8,350 nucleotides of DNA from Gemmatimonadales bacterium (GTDB lineage Bacteria; Gemmatimonadota; Gemmatimonadetes; Gemmatimonadales; GWC2-71-9), in NCBI GenBank assembly GCA_013813675.1, contig JACCRH010000178.1, positions 1-8,350 of the forward strand, in the 5' to 3' direction. Below are positions 1 through 5,768 of this stretch, in pieces. The notes under the pieces are model-generated. The model saw only the letters and a program-made list of their open reading frames with translations. It made no database searches and had not been told where the DNA came from. Both the position numbers and the translations under genes were made by a program. How positions within the stretch are numbered: position 1 is the stretch's first letter; each line of letters starts with the position of its first letter.

Positions 1-449
1 CCGAAGCGCTGCTGCAGCTCCTCGTAGAAGCCGAGGTCGATATAGGCCTTCTCGTCCGAGGGACAGTAGAACGGCCCGCTGGCTGCCTCCGCGAATCCGC
101 ACGCGGACTGGACCGCGTCGCGGAACAGCACCAGCTTGGCCGGCCGGTAGGCTGAGCCGATCTTCTGCTGCCAGACAGTCTGCGCATCGTCGAGGACGAA
201 CGACACCAGGGAGACCAACTGCTCCTCCTCCGGCGTGGTCTCGGCAGGGGGACCAGCGGCCGTCTCCGGTCCGGTGACGGCTCCGCCGCCCCCGACCAAT
301 GAGAAGAAGTCCCGCTTGAAGACCAGGCTCAGGACCAGCAGGATGACGAGCGTGCCGACCCCCATGCCTCCGGCTCCGCGGATGAAGCGTCCGCCGCCGC
401 CTCTGCGATCTTCGACGTTGGCACTGCGATGTCCGGGGCTCCAGCGCAT
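1..449 (-). CDS. ypfJ: YpfJ-type neutral zinc metallopeptidase, N-terminal part (runs off left edge)
   Basis: Reading leftward from the ATG at 449-447 gives 149 residues before the window ends. The protein opens with MRW and an NVEDRRG motif (residues 11-17), the usual start of the YpfJ/Zn_peptidase family (PF04228). A glycine-rich stretch and one membrane segment follow (about 30-44, GVGTLVILLVLSLVF), then an acidic/proline linker (about 57-77). The enzyme domain begins near residue 78 and includes SACG (115-118), GPFYCP (125-130) and a YIDLGFY stretch (136-142), all typical of the family. The zinc-binding HExxH helix should come just after residue 149, so it is outside the window and catalytic competence cannot be judged. 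An AGGAG ribosome site lies about 8 bases before the start. The predicted form is a membrane-anchored protease with its domain outside the cytoplasmic membrane; substrates of the family are unknown. It is transcribed divergently from the LysM gene. Confidence 0.88.
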   Translation of the reverse strand, partial: MRWSPGHRSANVEDRRGGGGRFIRGAGGMGVGTLVILLVLSLVFKRDFFSLVGGGGAVTGPETAAGPPAETTPEEEQLVSLVSFVLDDAQTVWQQKIGSAYRPAKLVLFRDAVQSACGFAEAASGPFYCPSDEKAYIDLGFYEELQQRF

Positions 450-482
450 GGCGTGCTCCTGGCGGAGAGAGAGGTCCCTCCC

Positions 483-511
483 ATAATAGGGGCCGGCCGG
501 TGGTATGGCGA
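483..511 (-). promoter_or_regulatory. Weak candidate sigma-70-like promoter for the metallopeptidase
   Basis: On the minus strand TATTAT (488-483) resembles a -10 box. Seventeen bases upstream lies TCGCCA (511-506), which matches the -35 consensus TTGACA at only four of six positions. Transcription would start near 476, about 27 bases before the start codon, leaving room for the AGGAG ribosome site. The -10 box is one of the few AT-rich spots in this GC-rich gap, which is the main reason to note it. Confidence 0.3.
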
Positions 512-533
512 GACGCCGGGCGGGGTATCGCAG

Positions 534-547
534 GTGACTCTGGTCAC
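534..547. promoter_or_regulatory. Candidate CRP/FNR-family operator (GTGA-N6-TCAC dyad)
   Basis: GTGACTCTGGTCAC is a perfect inverted repeat: GTGAC and GTCAC separated by four bases. Written as GTGA-N6-TCAC it has the half-sites and spacing of the CRP/FNR family operator. The outermost T/A pair of the E. coli consensus is absent. It sits between two divergent genes, about 64 bases upstream of the predicted transcription start of the metallopeptidase, a plausible activator position. No regulator gene is in the window. A dyad this short can occur by chance. Confidence 0.35.
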
Positions 548-560
548 GGTCGAGGGGGCC

Positions 561-588
561 GAAACCCGATAGATTCGAGGCTTACGTC
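561..588 (+). promoter_or_regulatory. Very tentative ECF-sigma-like promoter for the LysM gene
   Basis: GAAACC (561-566) and CGTC (585-588) are 18 bases apart and resemble the GGAAC and CGT cores of envelope-stress (ECF) sigma promoters. The downstream LysM and lipoprotein genes are envelope-type genes, which fits. No sigma-70 -10 box is evident ahead of 610. The match is weak and the consensus for this organism is unknown. Confidence 0.17.
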
Positions 589-609
589 CCAATTATCCGG
601 AGGCCCGAA

Positions 610-858
610 ATGCCGAACCCGAAAGAGCCCCTTCCCGACTTCTCCAGTGTCCAGAGCGGCGGATCCTCTACTGCCCCCTCCGAAAGCGCGGCGGCGCAGA
701 CCTACACGGTCAAGAAGGGTGACAGCCTCTCCAAGATTGCCAAGCGGGTGTACGGCGACGCGCAGCAGTGGCGCAAGATTCACGAGGCCAACCGAGACAT
801 CATCGACAATCCCGATCTCATCCACCCCGGTCAGGTACTGAAGCTGCCCGGGGCCTGA
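610..858 (+). CDS. Small LysM-domain protein
   Basis: The product has 82 residues. Residues 1-30 are a flexible Ser/Ala/Pro-rich leader with no signal peptide or membrane segment. Residues 31-80 form one complete LysM domain: YTVKKGDSLSKIAKRVYG at its start, a central WRKIHEANRDII stretch and the closing HPGQVLKLP. LysM domains bind N-acetylglucosamine-containing glycans such as peptidoglycan. This one, with its VYG and IHEAN features, looks most like the C-terminal LysM of the cytoplasmic YgaU/Kbp (potassium-binding) proteins, but the BON domain found there is missing. With no export signal, its location is uncertain. The ATG at 610 is supported by GGAGG at 599-603, six bases upstream. The lipoprotein gene follows after 25 bases, so the two probably share a transcript. 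Confidence 0.87.
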   Translation: MPNPKEPLPDFSSVQSGGSSTAPSESAAAQTYTVKKGDSLSKIAKRVYGDAQQWRKIHEANRDIIDNPDLIHPGQVLKLPGA

Positions 859-883
859 GCCCACTCACCTGGAGGAAGCCACG

Positions 884-1351
884 ATGACGCACGTTGCACG
901 GGCCCTTGCCGTGGTCGCGCTGGTGGCCGTGGTCGCATGCAAAGGACGGGATGGCGCGCGCGCCGGCACCGAAACCGGTGCTACCGGCGCGGCCCCGGCG
1001 GTCGATACCACGCCATCGAAGGAGCTCAAGGTGGCGGGCGTGATGATCGGCAAGCGGCTGGGCGAGAACAATCTGATCGTCGAGCCCACGTTCCAGTTCG
1101 CGCCGGCCGACACCGTCTACGTCTCGGTGAGCACCGAGGGCCAGCCGGAGAGCGCCACCTTGTCGGCCAAGTGGCGGTTCCAGACCGGCCAACTGGTGGA
1201 CTCCTCCAGTCAGACCATCAAGCCGGAGGGGCGGGAGAACACCGAATTCCACGTGTCCAATCCCAAGGGATGGCCGGCGGGGACGTACAGTGTCACAGTC
1301 TATGCTGATGGCGACTCGGTGGACTCCAAGAACTTCGCGGTGAAGAAGTAA
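884..1351 (+). CDS. Putative lipoprotein with C-terminal beta-rich domain, function unknown
   Basis: The product has 155 residues. The N-terminus is a lipoprotein signal: one Arg (residue 6), a hydrophobic run of Leu/Val/Ala (7-18) and the lipobox VVAC with Cys19 as the predicted lipidated residue. Residues 20-47 are a low-complexity Gly/Ala/Thr linker. Residues about 48-155 look like a compact beta-sandwich of alternating strands, with conserved-looking features such as FAPADTVYVSVSTEG, AKWRF, WPAGTYSVTVY and a final NFAVKK. The WPAG(T/K)Y-V-V pattern resembles Ig-like domains of secreted proteins, but I cannot name a family. It should sit in a membrane facing the periplasm. The ATG at 884 has GGAGG (871-875) eight bases before it. 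It lies 25 bases after the LysM gene. Confidence 0.82.
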   Translation: MTHVARALAVVALVAVVACKGRDGARAGTETGATGAAPAVDTTPSKELKVAGVMIGKRLGENNLIVEPTFQFAPADTVYVSVSTEGQPESATLSAKWRFQTGQLVDSSSQTIKPEGRENTEFHVSNPKGWPAGTYSVTVYADGDSVDSKNFAVKK

Positions 1352-1363
1352 CGGCCGCCGCAT

Positions 1364-1369
1364 TATCTT
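1364..1369 (+). promoter_or_regulatory. -10 element just upstream of the EVE gene (possible leaderless start)
   Basis: TATCTT, within the AT-rich patch ATTATCTT, ends six bases before the ATG at 1376. Transcription from it would begin at or next to the A of the start codon. No Shine-Dalgarno sequence precedes this ATG, which fits a leaderless transcript. The -35 region is poor: GTGAAG at 1340-1345 with an 18-base spacer matches TTGACA at three positions. The element lies right after the lipoprotein stop codon. Confidence 0.4.
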
Positions 1370-1375
1370 GGCGGG

Positions 1376-1786
1376 ATGGGCCGCCACTGGATTCTGAAGA
1401 CCGAACCGTCGGAGTACGCCTTCTCCGACCTGGTGCGCGACGGGCGCACCCGATGGGAAGGAATCAGCAATGCCGTCGCCCTCAAGCATCTGCGATCGAT
1501 GCTCGAGGGCGACGACGCATTGATCTACCACACGGGGAAGGAGAAGTCGCTCATCGGACTCGCCAGAGTCGTGAGCGCGCCCTATCCGGATCCGTCGGGG
1601 AAAGACCCGAGGCTGGTGGTGGTGGACATCCAGGCAGGAAAGGCGCTCCCCCGCCAGGTTTCGCTCGCCGAGATCAAGGCCGACCCGGCGTTCCAGGATC
1701 TCGGCCTCGTCCGGCTGCCGCGACTCTCGGTCGTGCCGGTCGGGCCCGAGCAATGGACTCGTCTGTTGAAGATGGCGGGAGTCTAA
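1376..1786 (+). CDS. EVE-domain protein (thymocyte nuclear protein 1 type)
   Basis: The product has 136 residues and consists of a single EVE domain (PF01878, PUA-like fold). Family landmarks run along its whole length: HWILKTEPSEY (4-14), where the family has a W-KSEP-Y pattern; RWEGISN (26-32); LRSM-EGD (39-46); IYHTG (50-54), the strand carrying the family's FYHS; a central AYPDP-type motif (PYPDP); an LAEIKADPAF stretch; and LVRLPRLSVVPV near the C-terminus. EVE domains are linked to recognition of modified bases in DNA (such as 5-methylcytosine derivatives) or RNA, and occur alone or fused to restriction enzymes. This one is alone with no restriction or methylase gene beside it, so its ligand cannot be inferred. 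There is no ribosome site before the ATG, only a -10-like box. It starts 24 bases after the lipoprotein stop. Confidence 0.9.
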   Translation: MGRHWILKTEPSEYAFSDLVRDGRTRWEGISNAVALKHLRSMLEGDDALIYHTGKEKSLIGLARVVSAPYPDPSGKDPRLVVVDIQAGKALPRQVSLAEIKADPAFQDLGLVRLPRLSVVPVGPEQWTRLLKMAGV

Positions 1787-1802
1787 GGTTCCAACCCGGA
1801 AA

Positions 1803-1919
1803 GTCGCCAGTGCCAGCGCGAGCCCACCGGTCGAGGCGCACCTCCCTCTCGATCGCGGGGCGACGGTCCCGCTCTACCGCCAGATTTACGATGGGCTGAG
1901 GCAGGCGATTCTCGCGGCC
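1803..1919 (+). pseudogene. Fragment of a GntR/MocR-type regulator (N-terminal end only)
   Basis: Codons starting at 1803 read VASASPPVEA, then HLPLDRGATVPLYRQIYDGL and RQAILA (1839-1916). This is the characteristic opening of GntR-superfamily regulators, especially the MocR/PdxR type: a short leader, the VPLYRQ(I/L)Y--LR-AIL helix, and normally next GRL-PG-RLPSTR-LA. Here the match stops abruptly after ILA and the text becomes arginine-rich nonsense, so the winged-helix recognition part and the aminotransferase-like domain are gone. No ATG or GTG start exists in this frame: it is closed upstream by a TGA at 1767-1769. This is therefore a remnant. It begins just after the EVE gene. Confidence 0.6.
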
Positions 1920-1920
1920 T

Positions 1921-2082
1921 GTGCGCTACGCCGATCGGACCGAGCACGATCGCGCGGTTCGGTCGCTGACACGCGGTCGGCGGTGGAAGAGCGAGACCGA
2001 GCCTGCCCTCGAACGCTGGCTTCGCGGCCCGGTCGAGATCTGGCGCCTCACCCCGACTGCTCGATCGCACACGCTTGGGTGA
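1921..2082 (+). pseudogene. C-terminal fragment of an unidentified protein
   Basis: In the frame opening at the GTG of 1921, 53 codons with strong G/C third-base preference read VRYADRTEHDRAVRSL, then RGRRWKSETEPALERWL and RGPVEIWRLTPTARSHTLG, ending at TGA 2080-2082. The composition (Trp, Tyr, His, alternating charged and hydrophobic residues) is that of a real protein and quite unlike the arginine/alanine shadow frames. An in-frame TGA at 1897-1899 closes the frame upstream, and no ribosome site precedes 1921, so this looks like a tail whose front was lost. The helix followed by a 'GPVEIWRL-PTARS' ending loosely resembles the C-terminus of NIPSNAP-like dimeric alpha-beta-barrel proteins, but that is only an impression. 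It could instead be an intact very small gene. Confidence 0.45.
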
Positions 2083-2089
2083 CGATCCA

Positions 2090-2251
2090 GTGATCGAACC
2101 TGGGAAGGCCGGCGCCGTGGTTCGCCGCGCGGCGGTGGTGCGGCCGGCGGCAGCGGAAGAGTTGGGCGAAGCCGCGACCCTGTTCGACACCCATCTCAGT
2201 CTGACGCTCGCCGGAGGGCCCGGCGCGGCGCCGGAGAGCCAGGACCCATAG
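2090..2251 (+). pseudogene. N-terminal fragment of a GNAT-type acetyltransferase
   Basis: The frame from the GTG at 2090 to the TAG at 2249-2251 encodes 53 residues. Residues about 10-40 (VVRRAAVVRPAAAEELGEAA then TLFDTHLSL) have the shape of the first strand and helix of a GNAT N-acetyltransferase: 'IRPA---DL--AA-LFD-Y'. The match fades after residue 40 into Gly/Pro/Ala-rich text and a stop. The acetyl-CoA binding motif (R/Q-x-x-G-x-G/A) is therefore absent and the product cannot be an active acetyltransferase. It begins seven bases after the preceding fragment's stop, the tight spacing of a former operon. The 3' portion seems to have been deleted, with the convergent oxidoreductase gene now 33 bases beyond. 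Confidence 0.45.
2211..2240. repeat. Short GC-rich inverted repeat with flanking near-identical 10-mers
   Basis: CCGGCG (2220-2225) and CGCCGG (2229-2234) form a perfect six-base stem with a three-base loop. CCGGAGGGCC (2211-2220) and CCGGAGAGCC (2231-2240) are direct copies differing at one base. The hairpin lies at the decayed end of the GNAT fragment and about 50 bases past the stop of the oxidoreductase gene on the other strand, so it could help stop that transcript. There is no T run. In DNA this GC-rich a short palindrome may be accidental. Confidence 0.3.
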
Positions 2252-2284
2252 GAGACTCTCTCGTGGGCGGCGAGCCTCATCACG

Positions 2285-3667
2285 TCAGCTCGAAAACCCG
2301 ATCCCGAAGCGGTCGAGCAGCCGCAACAGGGCGCTCGGCCGTTTTCCTTCGTCCACCCGGCGGAGTGCCCGGGTAACGGCGGCGACCGCCCAGGCGCGGA
2401 AGGGCTCCGGGGGATAGGGGAACGGCTTCCGCCGTACCATCCTCAGGTCCAGCAGATCGCTCCACCGGTCGAGCGCCAGGTGAGCCAGAATGCGCCCCGC
2501 GATGCGCGTGGTACCGAGCCCATGTCCGGTGTAGCCGAGTCCGTAGACGATCCGCCCGCCCAGCGCCTGGCCGAAGAACGGCGTGAGCCGGGTGGTCGAG
2601 CAGATCGGGCCGCCCCACGCGTACGGAAAGTCGAGTGAGGTGAGAGCAGGGAAGTGGCGCCGGAAGCTCGACCGCAGCGCCGCGTAGTGGGCCGGGGAGT
2701 GGTCGCAGCCGGGGTCTACCCGGTTGCCCGGGTAGTAGACGGCCTCACTGGTCCCCCAGAGGATTCGGTCGTCGGCGGTGAGACGATAGTAGTTGAAGAA
2801 GGTGCGTCCGTCGATGACCCCTTGGCGCTCGCGCCAGCCGATCGCGTCGCGCTGCGCGGGGGTGAGCGGCTCGCTCACCAGGATGTAATCGTAGAGCGGG
2901 ATGAACCGCCGGGCGATGCGGGGCAGGATCTGGTGAGTGTACGCGCTGGTCGCGAGCACTGTCCGCCGCGCGCGGAGCCGCCCCCGCGCCGTTCGCAGCT
3001 CGACTCCGGCGCCGTCTCGGCGCACCGACTCGACCCGGCTGCGCTCGTGGATCCGAACGCCAACCCGCTCGGCCTCCCGCATGAGACCGTCCACCAGCTT
3101 CACCGGATCGAGAATCCCTCCGCCCCGCACTTCGACCCCTCCGAAGTAGATGGGTGAGTCGACCTGGGCCCGCATTTCCTCCCGGCTCAGATAGCGATAG
3201 CCGTCGGCTCCAAGACGGCGGGCGGTGGCCACCGACCGCTGGGCCTCATGCACCTGGCTCGCGCTGAGCGCCGCGACCAGCCGGCCGGTCGGCTCGTAGT
3301 CGCAGGCGATGCCGCGCTCGCTCAGGTACGCGATCGTCTCGTCGACATTGGCCTCGCCCAGACGGGCCAGCTTGCGCGCTTCGGCCTCGCCGAAGTGCTG
3401 GATCGCGAGACCGTGGCCATGATCCACGGTCTCCGACAGCATCCCGGCGTTACGGCCGCTCGCGCCGTAGGCGGCGATCTCCTGCTCCAGGATGACCACT
3501 TCGGCATCGGGGTCGAGTTCCTTGAGGAAGAGCGCGGTCCAGAGTCCGGTGAGCCCCGCGCCGATCACGGCGACGTCGGCCTCGCCGGGGCCCTCGTAGA
3601 TTGGGCGTGATCCCGTCTGGCGTCGGGCCAGCCAGAAGCAGGACTGCTCGATCGGTGCGCCAGGCAT
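2285..3667 (-). CDS. FAD-dependent amine/amino-acid oxidoreductase, DAO family
   Basis: The product has 460 residues and belongs to the DAO fold (PF01266). After a 30-residue leader with the WL-- pattern common near the start of this group, the FAD-binding Rossmann motif appears as VIGAGLTGLWTALFL (GxGxxG at 36-41), with Glu61 at the end of the second strand placed to bind the FAD ribose. YGASGRNAGML (67-77) is the conserved second flavin motif. The C-terminal flavin loop is seen as GLGYTGHGLGTTRIAGRILAHL, and the tail ends with LLDRFGIGFSS. This layout matches gamma-glutamylputrescine oxidase (PuuB/OrdL-like) and related enzymes that oxidise a C-N bond using oxygen or another acceptor. The substrate cannot be told from sequence, and no polyamine or amino-acid pathway gene is adjacent. 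GAGG lies eight bases before the ATG. The gene diverges from uvrB across 55 bases. Confidence 0.9.
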   Translation of the reverse strand: MPGAPIEQSCFWLARRQTGSRPIYEGPGEADVAVIGAGLTGLWTALFLKELDPDAEVVILEQEIAAYGASGRNAGMLSETVDHGHGLAIQHFGEAEARKLARLGEANVDETIAYLSERGIACDYEPTGRLVAALSASQVHEAQRSVATARRLGADGYRYLSREEMRAQVDSPIYFGGVEVRGGGILDPVKLVDGLMREAERVGVRIHERSRVESVRRDGAGVELRTARGRLRARRTVLATSAYTHQILPRIARRFIPLYDYILVSEPLTPAQRDAIGWRERQGVIDGRTFFNYYRLTADDRILWGTSEAVYYPGNRVDPGCDHSPAHYAALRSSFRRHFPALTSLDFPYAWGGPICSTTRLTPFFGQALGGRIVYGLGYTGHGLGTTRIAGRILAHLALDRWSDLLDLRMVRRKPFPYPPEPFRAWAVAAVTRALRRVDEGKRPSALLRLLDRFGIGFSS

Positions 3668-3705
3668 GCCGGTGGCCTCGTTACCCGAATAAACTCCGAC
3701 AGCAA

Positions 3706-3714
3706 TGCTATATT
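3706..3714 (+). promoter_or_regulatory. Extended -10 promoter element of uvrB
   Basis: TGCTATATT combines the extended -10 dinucleotide TG with a TATATT box (3709-3714), a five-of-six match to TATAAT. It ends eight bases before the ATG at 3723, so transcription should begin at about 3720-3722 and the message would have almost no leader. No convincing -35 box lies at the normal distance, as is usual for extended -10 promoters. I see no E. coli-type (CTGT-N8-ACAG) or Gram-positive-type (GAAC-N4-GTTC) LexA box in 3668-3722, so SOS control is not evident. Confidence 0.5.
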
Positions 3715-3722
3715 ACGGGACT

Positions 3723-5768
3723 ATGTCCAGCGCCCGCTTTGAGGTCCAGGCCCCATTTCAACCCGCCGGCGATCAGCCCAAGGCCATCGCCGAGCTGACC
3801 GCGGGATTGAAGCGGGGAGACAGATACCAGACCTTGCTCGGCGTCACCGGGTCCGGCAAGACGATGACGCTGGCCCACACCATCGCCAAGCACGGCAAAC
3901 CCACGCTGGTTCTCTCACACAACAAGACACTCGCCGCGCAGCTCTACGGCGAGCTGCGGCAGTTCCTGCCGCGGAACGCGGTCGAATACTTCGTCAGCTA
4001 CTACGACTACTATCAGCCCGAAGCCTACGTCCCGTCCACCGACGTCTATATCGAGAAAGACGCCTCGATCAATCAGGACATCGAGAGTCTCCGGCTCCGG
4101 GCCACCACCAGCCTGATGGAGCGGGACGACGTGGTGATCGTCGCGTCGGTGAGCGCCATCTATGGCCTGGGCGACCCGGTGGAATACCGGAAGCTGATGG
4201 TGACTGTGAAGCGCGGCGAGCAGCGCGGGCGCGACGAGGTCCTGGCCGAGCTGGTGCGGATCCAATACTCCCGGAACGACGTGTCGTTCGAGCAGGGCAC
4301 CTTCCGGGTCCGGGGCGACTCGGTGGAGATCTTCCCGGCCTACGCCGAGCAGGCGATCCGGATCGAGTTCTGGGGCGACGAGGTGGAGCGCATCAGCAAG
4401 ATCGACCCGCTCACCGGCGATACCATCGCCCAGATCGATCAGTGTGCCGTCTACCCCGCCAAGCACTTCGTGACGGAGCGGGCCAAGATCGAGCGCGCCG
4501 CCGCGGCGATCCGGGCCGAGTTGGCGGAGCGCCTGGCCGAGCTCAAGGGCGCCGGGAAGCTGCTCGAGGCCCAGCGGCTGGAGTCGCGCACCCAGTTCGA
4601 TCTCGAGATGCTGCTCGAGGTGGGGACCTGCGCCGGCATCGAGAATTACTCCCGCCATCTGAGCGGACGCCGGCCGGGGGAGCGGCCCGCGTGCCTCATC
4701 GATTACTTCCCGGCGGATTTCCTGGTGGTGGTGGATGAATCGCACGTGAGCTTGCCGCAGATCGGCGGGATGTTCAACGGCGACCGCGCGCGCAAGCTGA
4801 CCCTGGTGGAATACGGCTTTCGCCTGCCGTCGGCCCTGGACAACCGGCCGCTGCACTTCGACGAGTTCATGTCCCTGGTCCCCCAGATGATCACGCTGTC
4901 GGCGACGCCGGGCGACTACGAGCTCGGCCTATCGGGCGGGGTCATCGTGGAGCAGATCATCCGGCCCACCGGCCTGGTCGATCCCGAGGTCGACGTGCGG
5001 CCGGTGCGGGGACAGGTGGACGATCTGCTGAACGAGATCCGGATTCGGGAGAGCCGCGCCGAGCGGGTGCTGGTCACCACGCTCACCAAGCGGATGTCCG
5101 AGGATCTCGCCGACTATCTCCAGCAGGCGGGGGTGCGGGTGCGCTACCTCCATTCCGACATCGACGCCATCGAGCGGATGGACATTCTGCGCGGGCTCCG
5201 GCTGGGCGACTTCGACGTGCTGGTCGGAATCAATCTGCTTCGGGAAGGTCTCGACCTGCCCGAGGTCTCGCTGGTCGCGATCCTCGATGCCGACCAGGAG
5301 GGGTTCCTGCGGTCCGACCGGAGTCTGGTCCAGACCATCGGCCGGGCGGCCCGGAACGTGAACGGCCGAGCCATCCTATACGCCGACCGGATCACCGGGT
5401 CGATGCAGCGCGCGCTGGAGGAAATGGACCGGCGGCGGGAGATCCAGCGGCAGTTCAACGAAGCGCATGGCATCACGCCGCGCTCGATCGTGAAGTCCGT
5501 GGAGGAGGTGCGGCTCTCCACCCACGTGGCCGACGCGCGCACCGAGAAGCCCGAGCCCCGGCTGGCGATGCAGGAGCGGGTCAATCTGCGGGATCCGGCG
5601 AAGCGCGCGGCGATGATTCAGACCCTGGAGCGGCAGATGCGTCAGGCGGCGGCCAACCTCGAGTTCGAGCTCGCCGCGATGCTCCGCGACCAGGTGAACG
5701 AGCTGCGGGCCGCCTCCGCGCCCGATGTGCAGCGCCCCGCCCCGGCCAGGGCCCGCCGCCGGGCGTGA
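3723..5768 (+). CDS. uvrB: UvrB, excinuclease ABC subunit B
   Basis: UvrB is the damage-verifying helicase-like subunit of nucleotide excision repair: UvrA loads it at a lesion and it then recruits UvrC. The product has 681 residues (E. coli about 673). FQPAGDQPKAI lies at 12-22; Walker A GVTGSGKT at 40-47; the DNA-gripping beta-hairpin begins at SYYDYYQPEAYVP (92-104); Walker B DESH at 338-341; the LLREGLDLPE helicase motif near 505; GRAAR (motif VI) at 540-544; and the C-terminal UVR motif that contacts UvrC at about 631-664. All key residues are present. An in-frame ATG at 3705 would add six residues, but it lies upstream of the likely transcription start and the family normally begins as MSSARFEV does here, so I chose 3723. 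There is no ribosome site. The stop overlaps tsaE by four bases. Confidence 0.97.
   Translation: MSSARFEVQAPFQPAGDQPKAIAELTAGLKRGDRYQTLLGVTGSGKTMTLAHTIAKHGKPTLVLSHNKTLAAQLYGELRQFLPRNAVEYFVSYYDYYQPEAYVPSTDVYIEKDASINQDIESLRLRATTSLMERDDVVIVASVSAIYGLGDPVEYRKLMVTVKRGEQRGRDEVLAELVRIQYSRNDVSFEQGTFRVRGDSVEIFPAYAEQAIRIEFWGDEVERISKIDPLTGDTIAQIDQCAVYPAKHFVTERAKIERAAAAIRAELAERLAELKGAGKLLEAQRLESRTQFDLEMLLEVGTCAGIENYSRHLSGRRPGERPACLIDYFPADFLVVVDESHVSLPQIGGMFNGDRARKLTLVEYGFRLPSALDNRPLHFDEFMSLVPQMITLSATPGDYELGLSGGVIVEQIIRPTGLVDPEVDVRPVRGQVDDLLNEIRIRESRAERVLVTTLTKRMSEDLADYLQQAGVRVRYLHSDIDAIERMDILRGLRLGDFDVLVGINLLREGLDLPEVSLVAILDADQEGFLRSDRSLVQTIGRAARNVNGRAILYADRITGSMQRALEEMDRRREIQRQFNEAHGITPRSIVKSVEEVRLSTHVADARTEKPEPRLAMQERVNLRDPAKRAAMIQTLERQMRQAAANLEFELAAMLRDQVNELRAASAPDVQRPAPARARRRA

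Noticed and set aside
818..1753. Open minus-strand frame of about 310 codons opposite the lipoprotein and EVE genes
   Set aside because: It is the shadow of two well-supported plus-strand genes in GC-rich DNA. The translation is rich in Arg, Gly, His and Pro with no recognisable domain.
1783..2283. Minus-strand open frame of 166 codons across the gene graveyard
   Set aside because: Its translation is low-complexity Ser/Arg/Ala/Pro without a domain, while the plus strand of the same DNA shows GntR-like and GNAT-like segments. It is more likely a shadow, though I cannot fully exclude it.
2654..3157. Plus-strand open frame of 167 codons inside the oxidoreductase gene
   Set aside because: The oxidoreductase on the minus strand is a full-length family member across this region. 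The plus frame shows no motif and no ribosome site.
3668..3722. LexA (SOS) box ahead of uvrB
   Set aside because: I looked for CTGT-N8-ACAG and GAAC-N4-GTTC and found neither. A phylum-specific LexA motif cannot be excluded by eye.
3915..4856. Open minus-strand frame of about 310 codons inside uvrB
   Set aside because: UvrB on the plus strand carries every catalytic motif through this stretch. The antisense frame is open only because codons ending in G/C rarely produce stops on the other strand.
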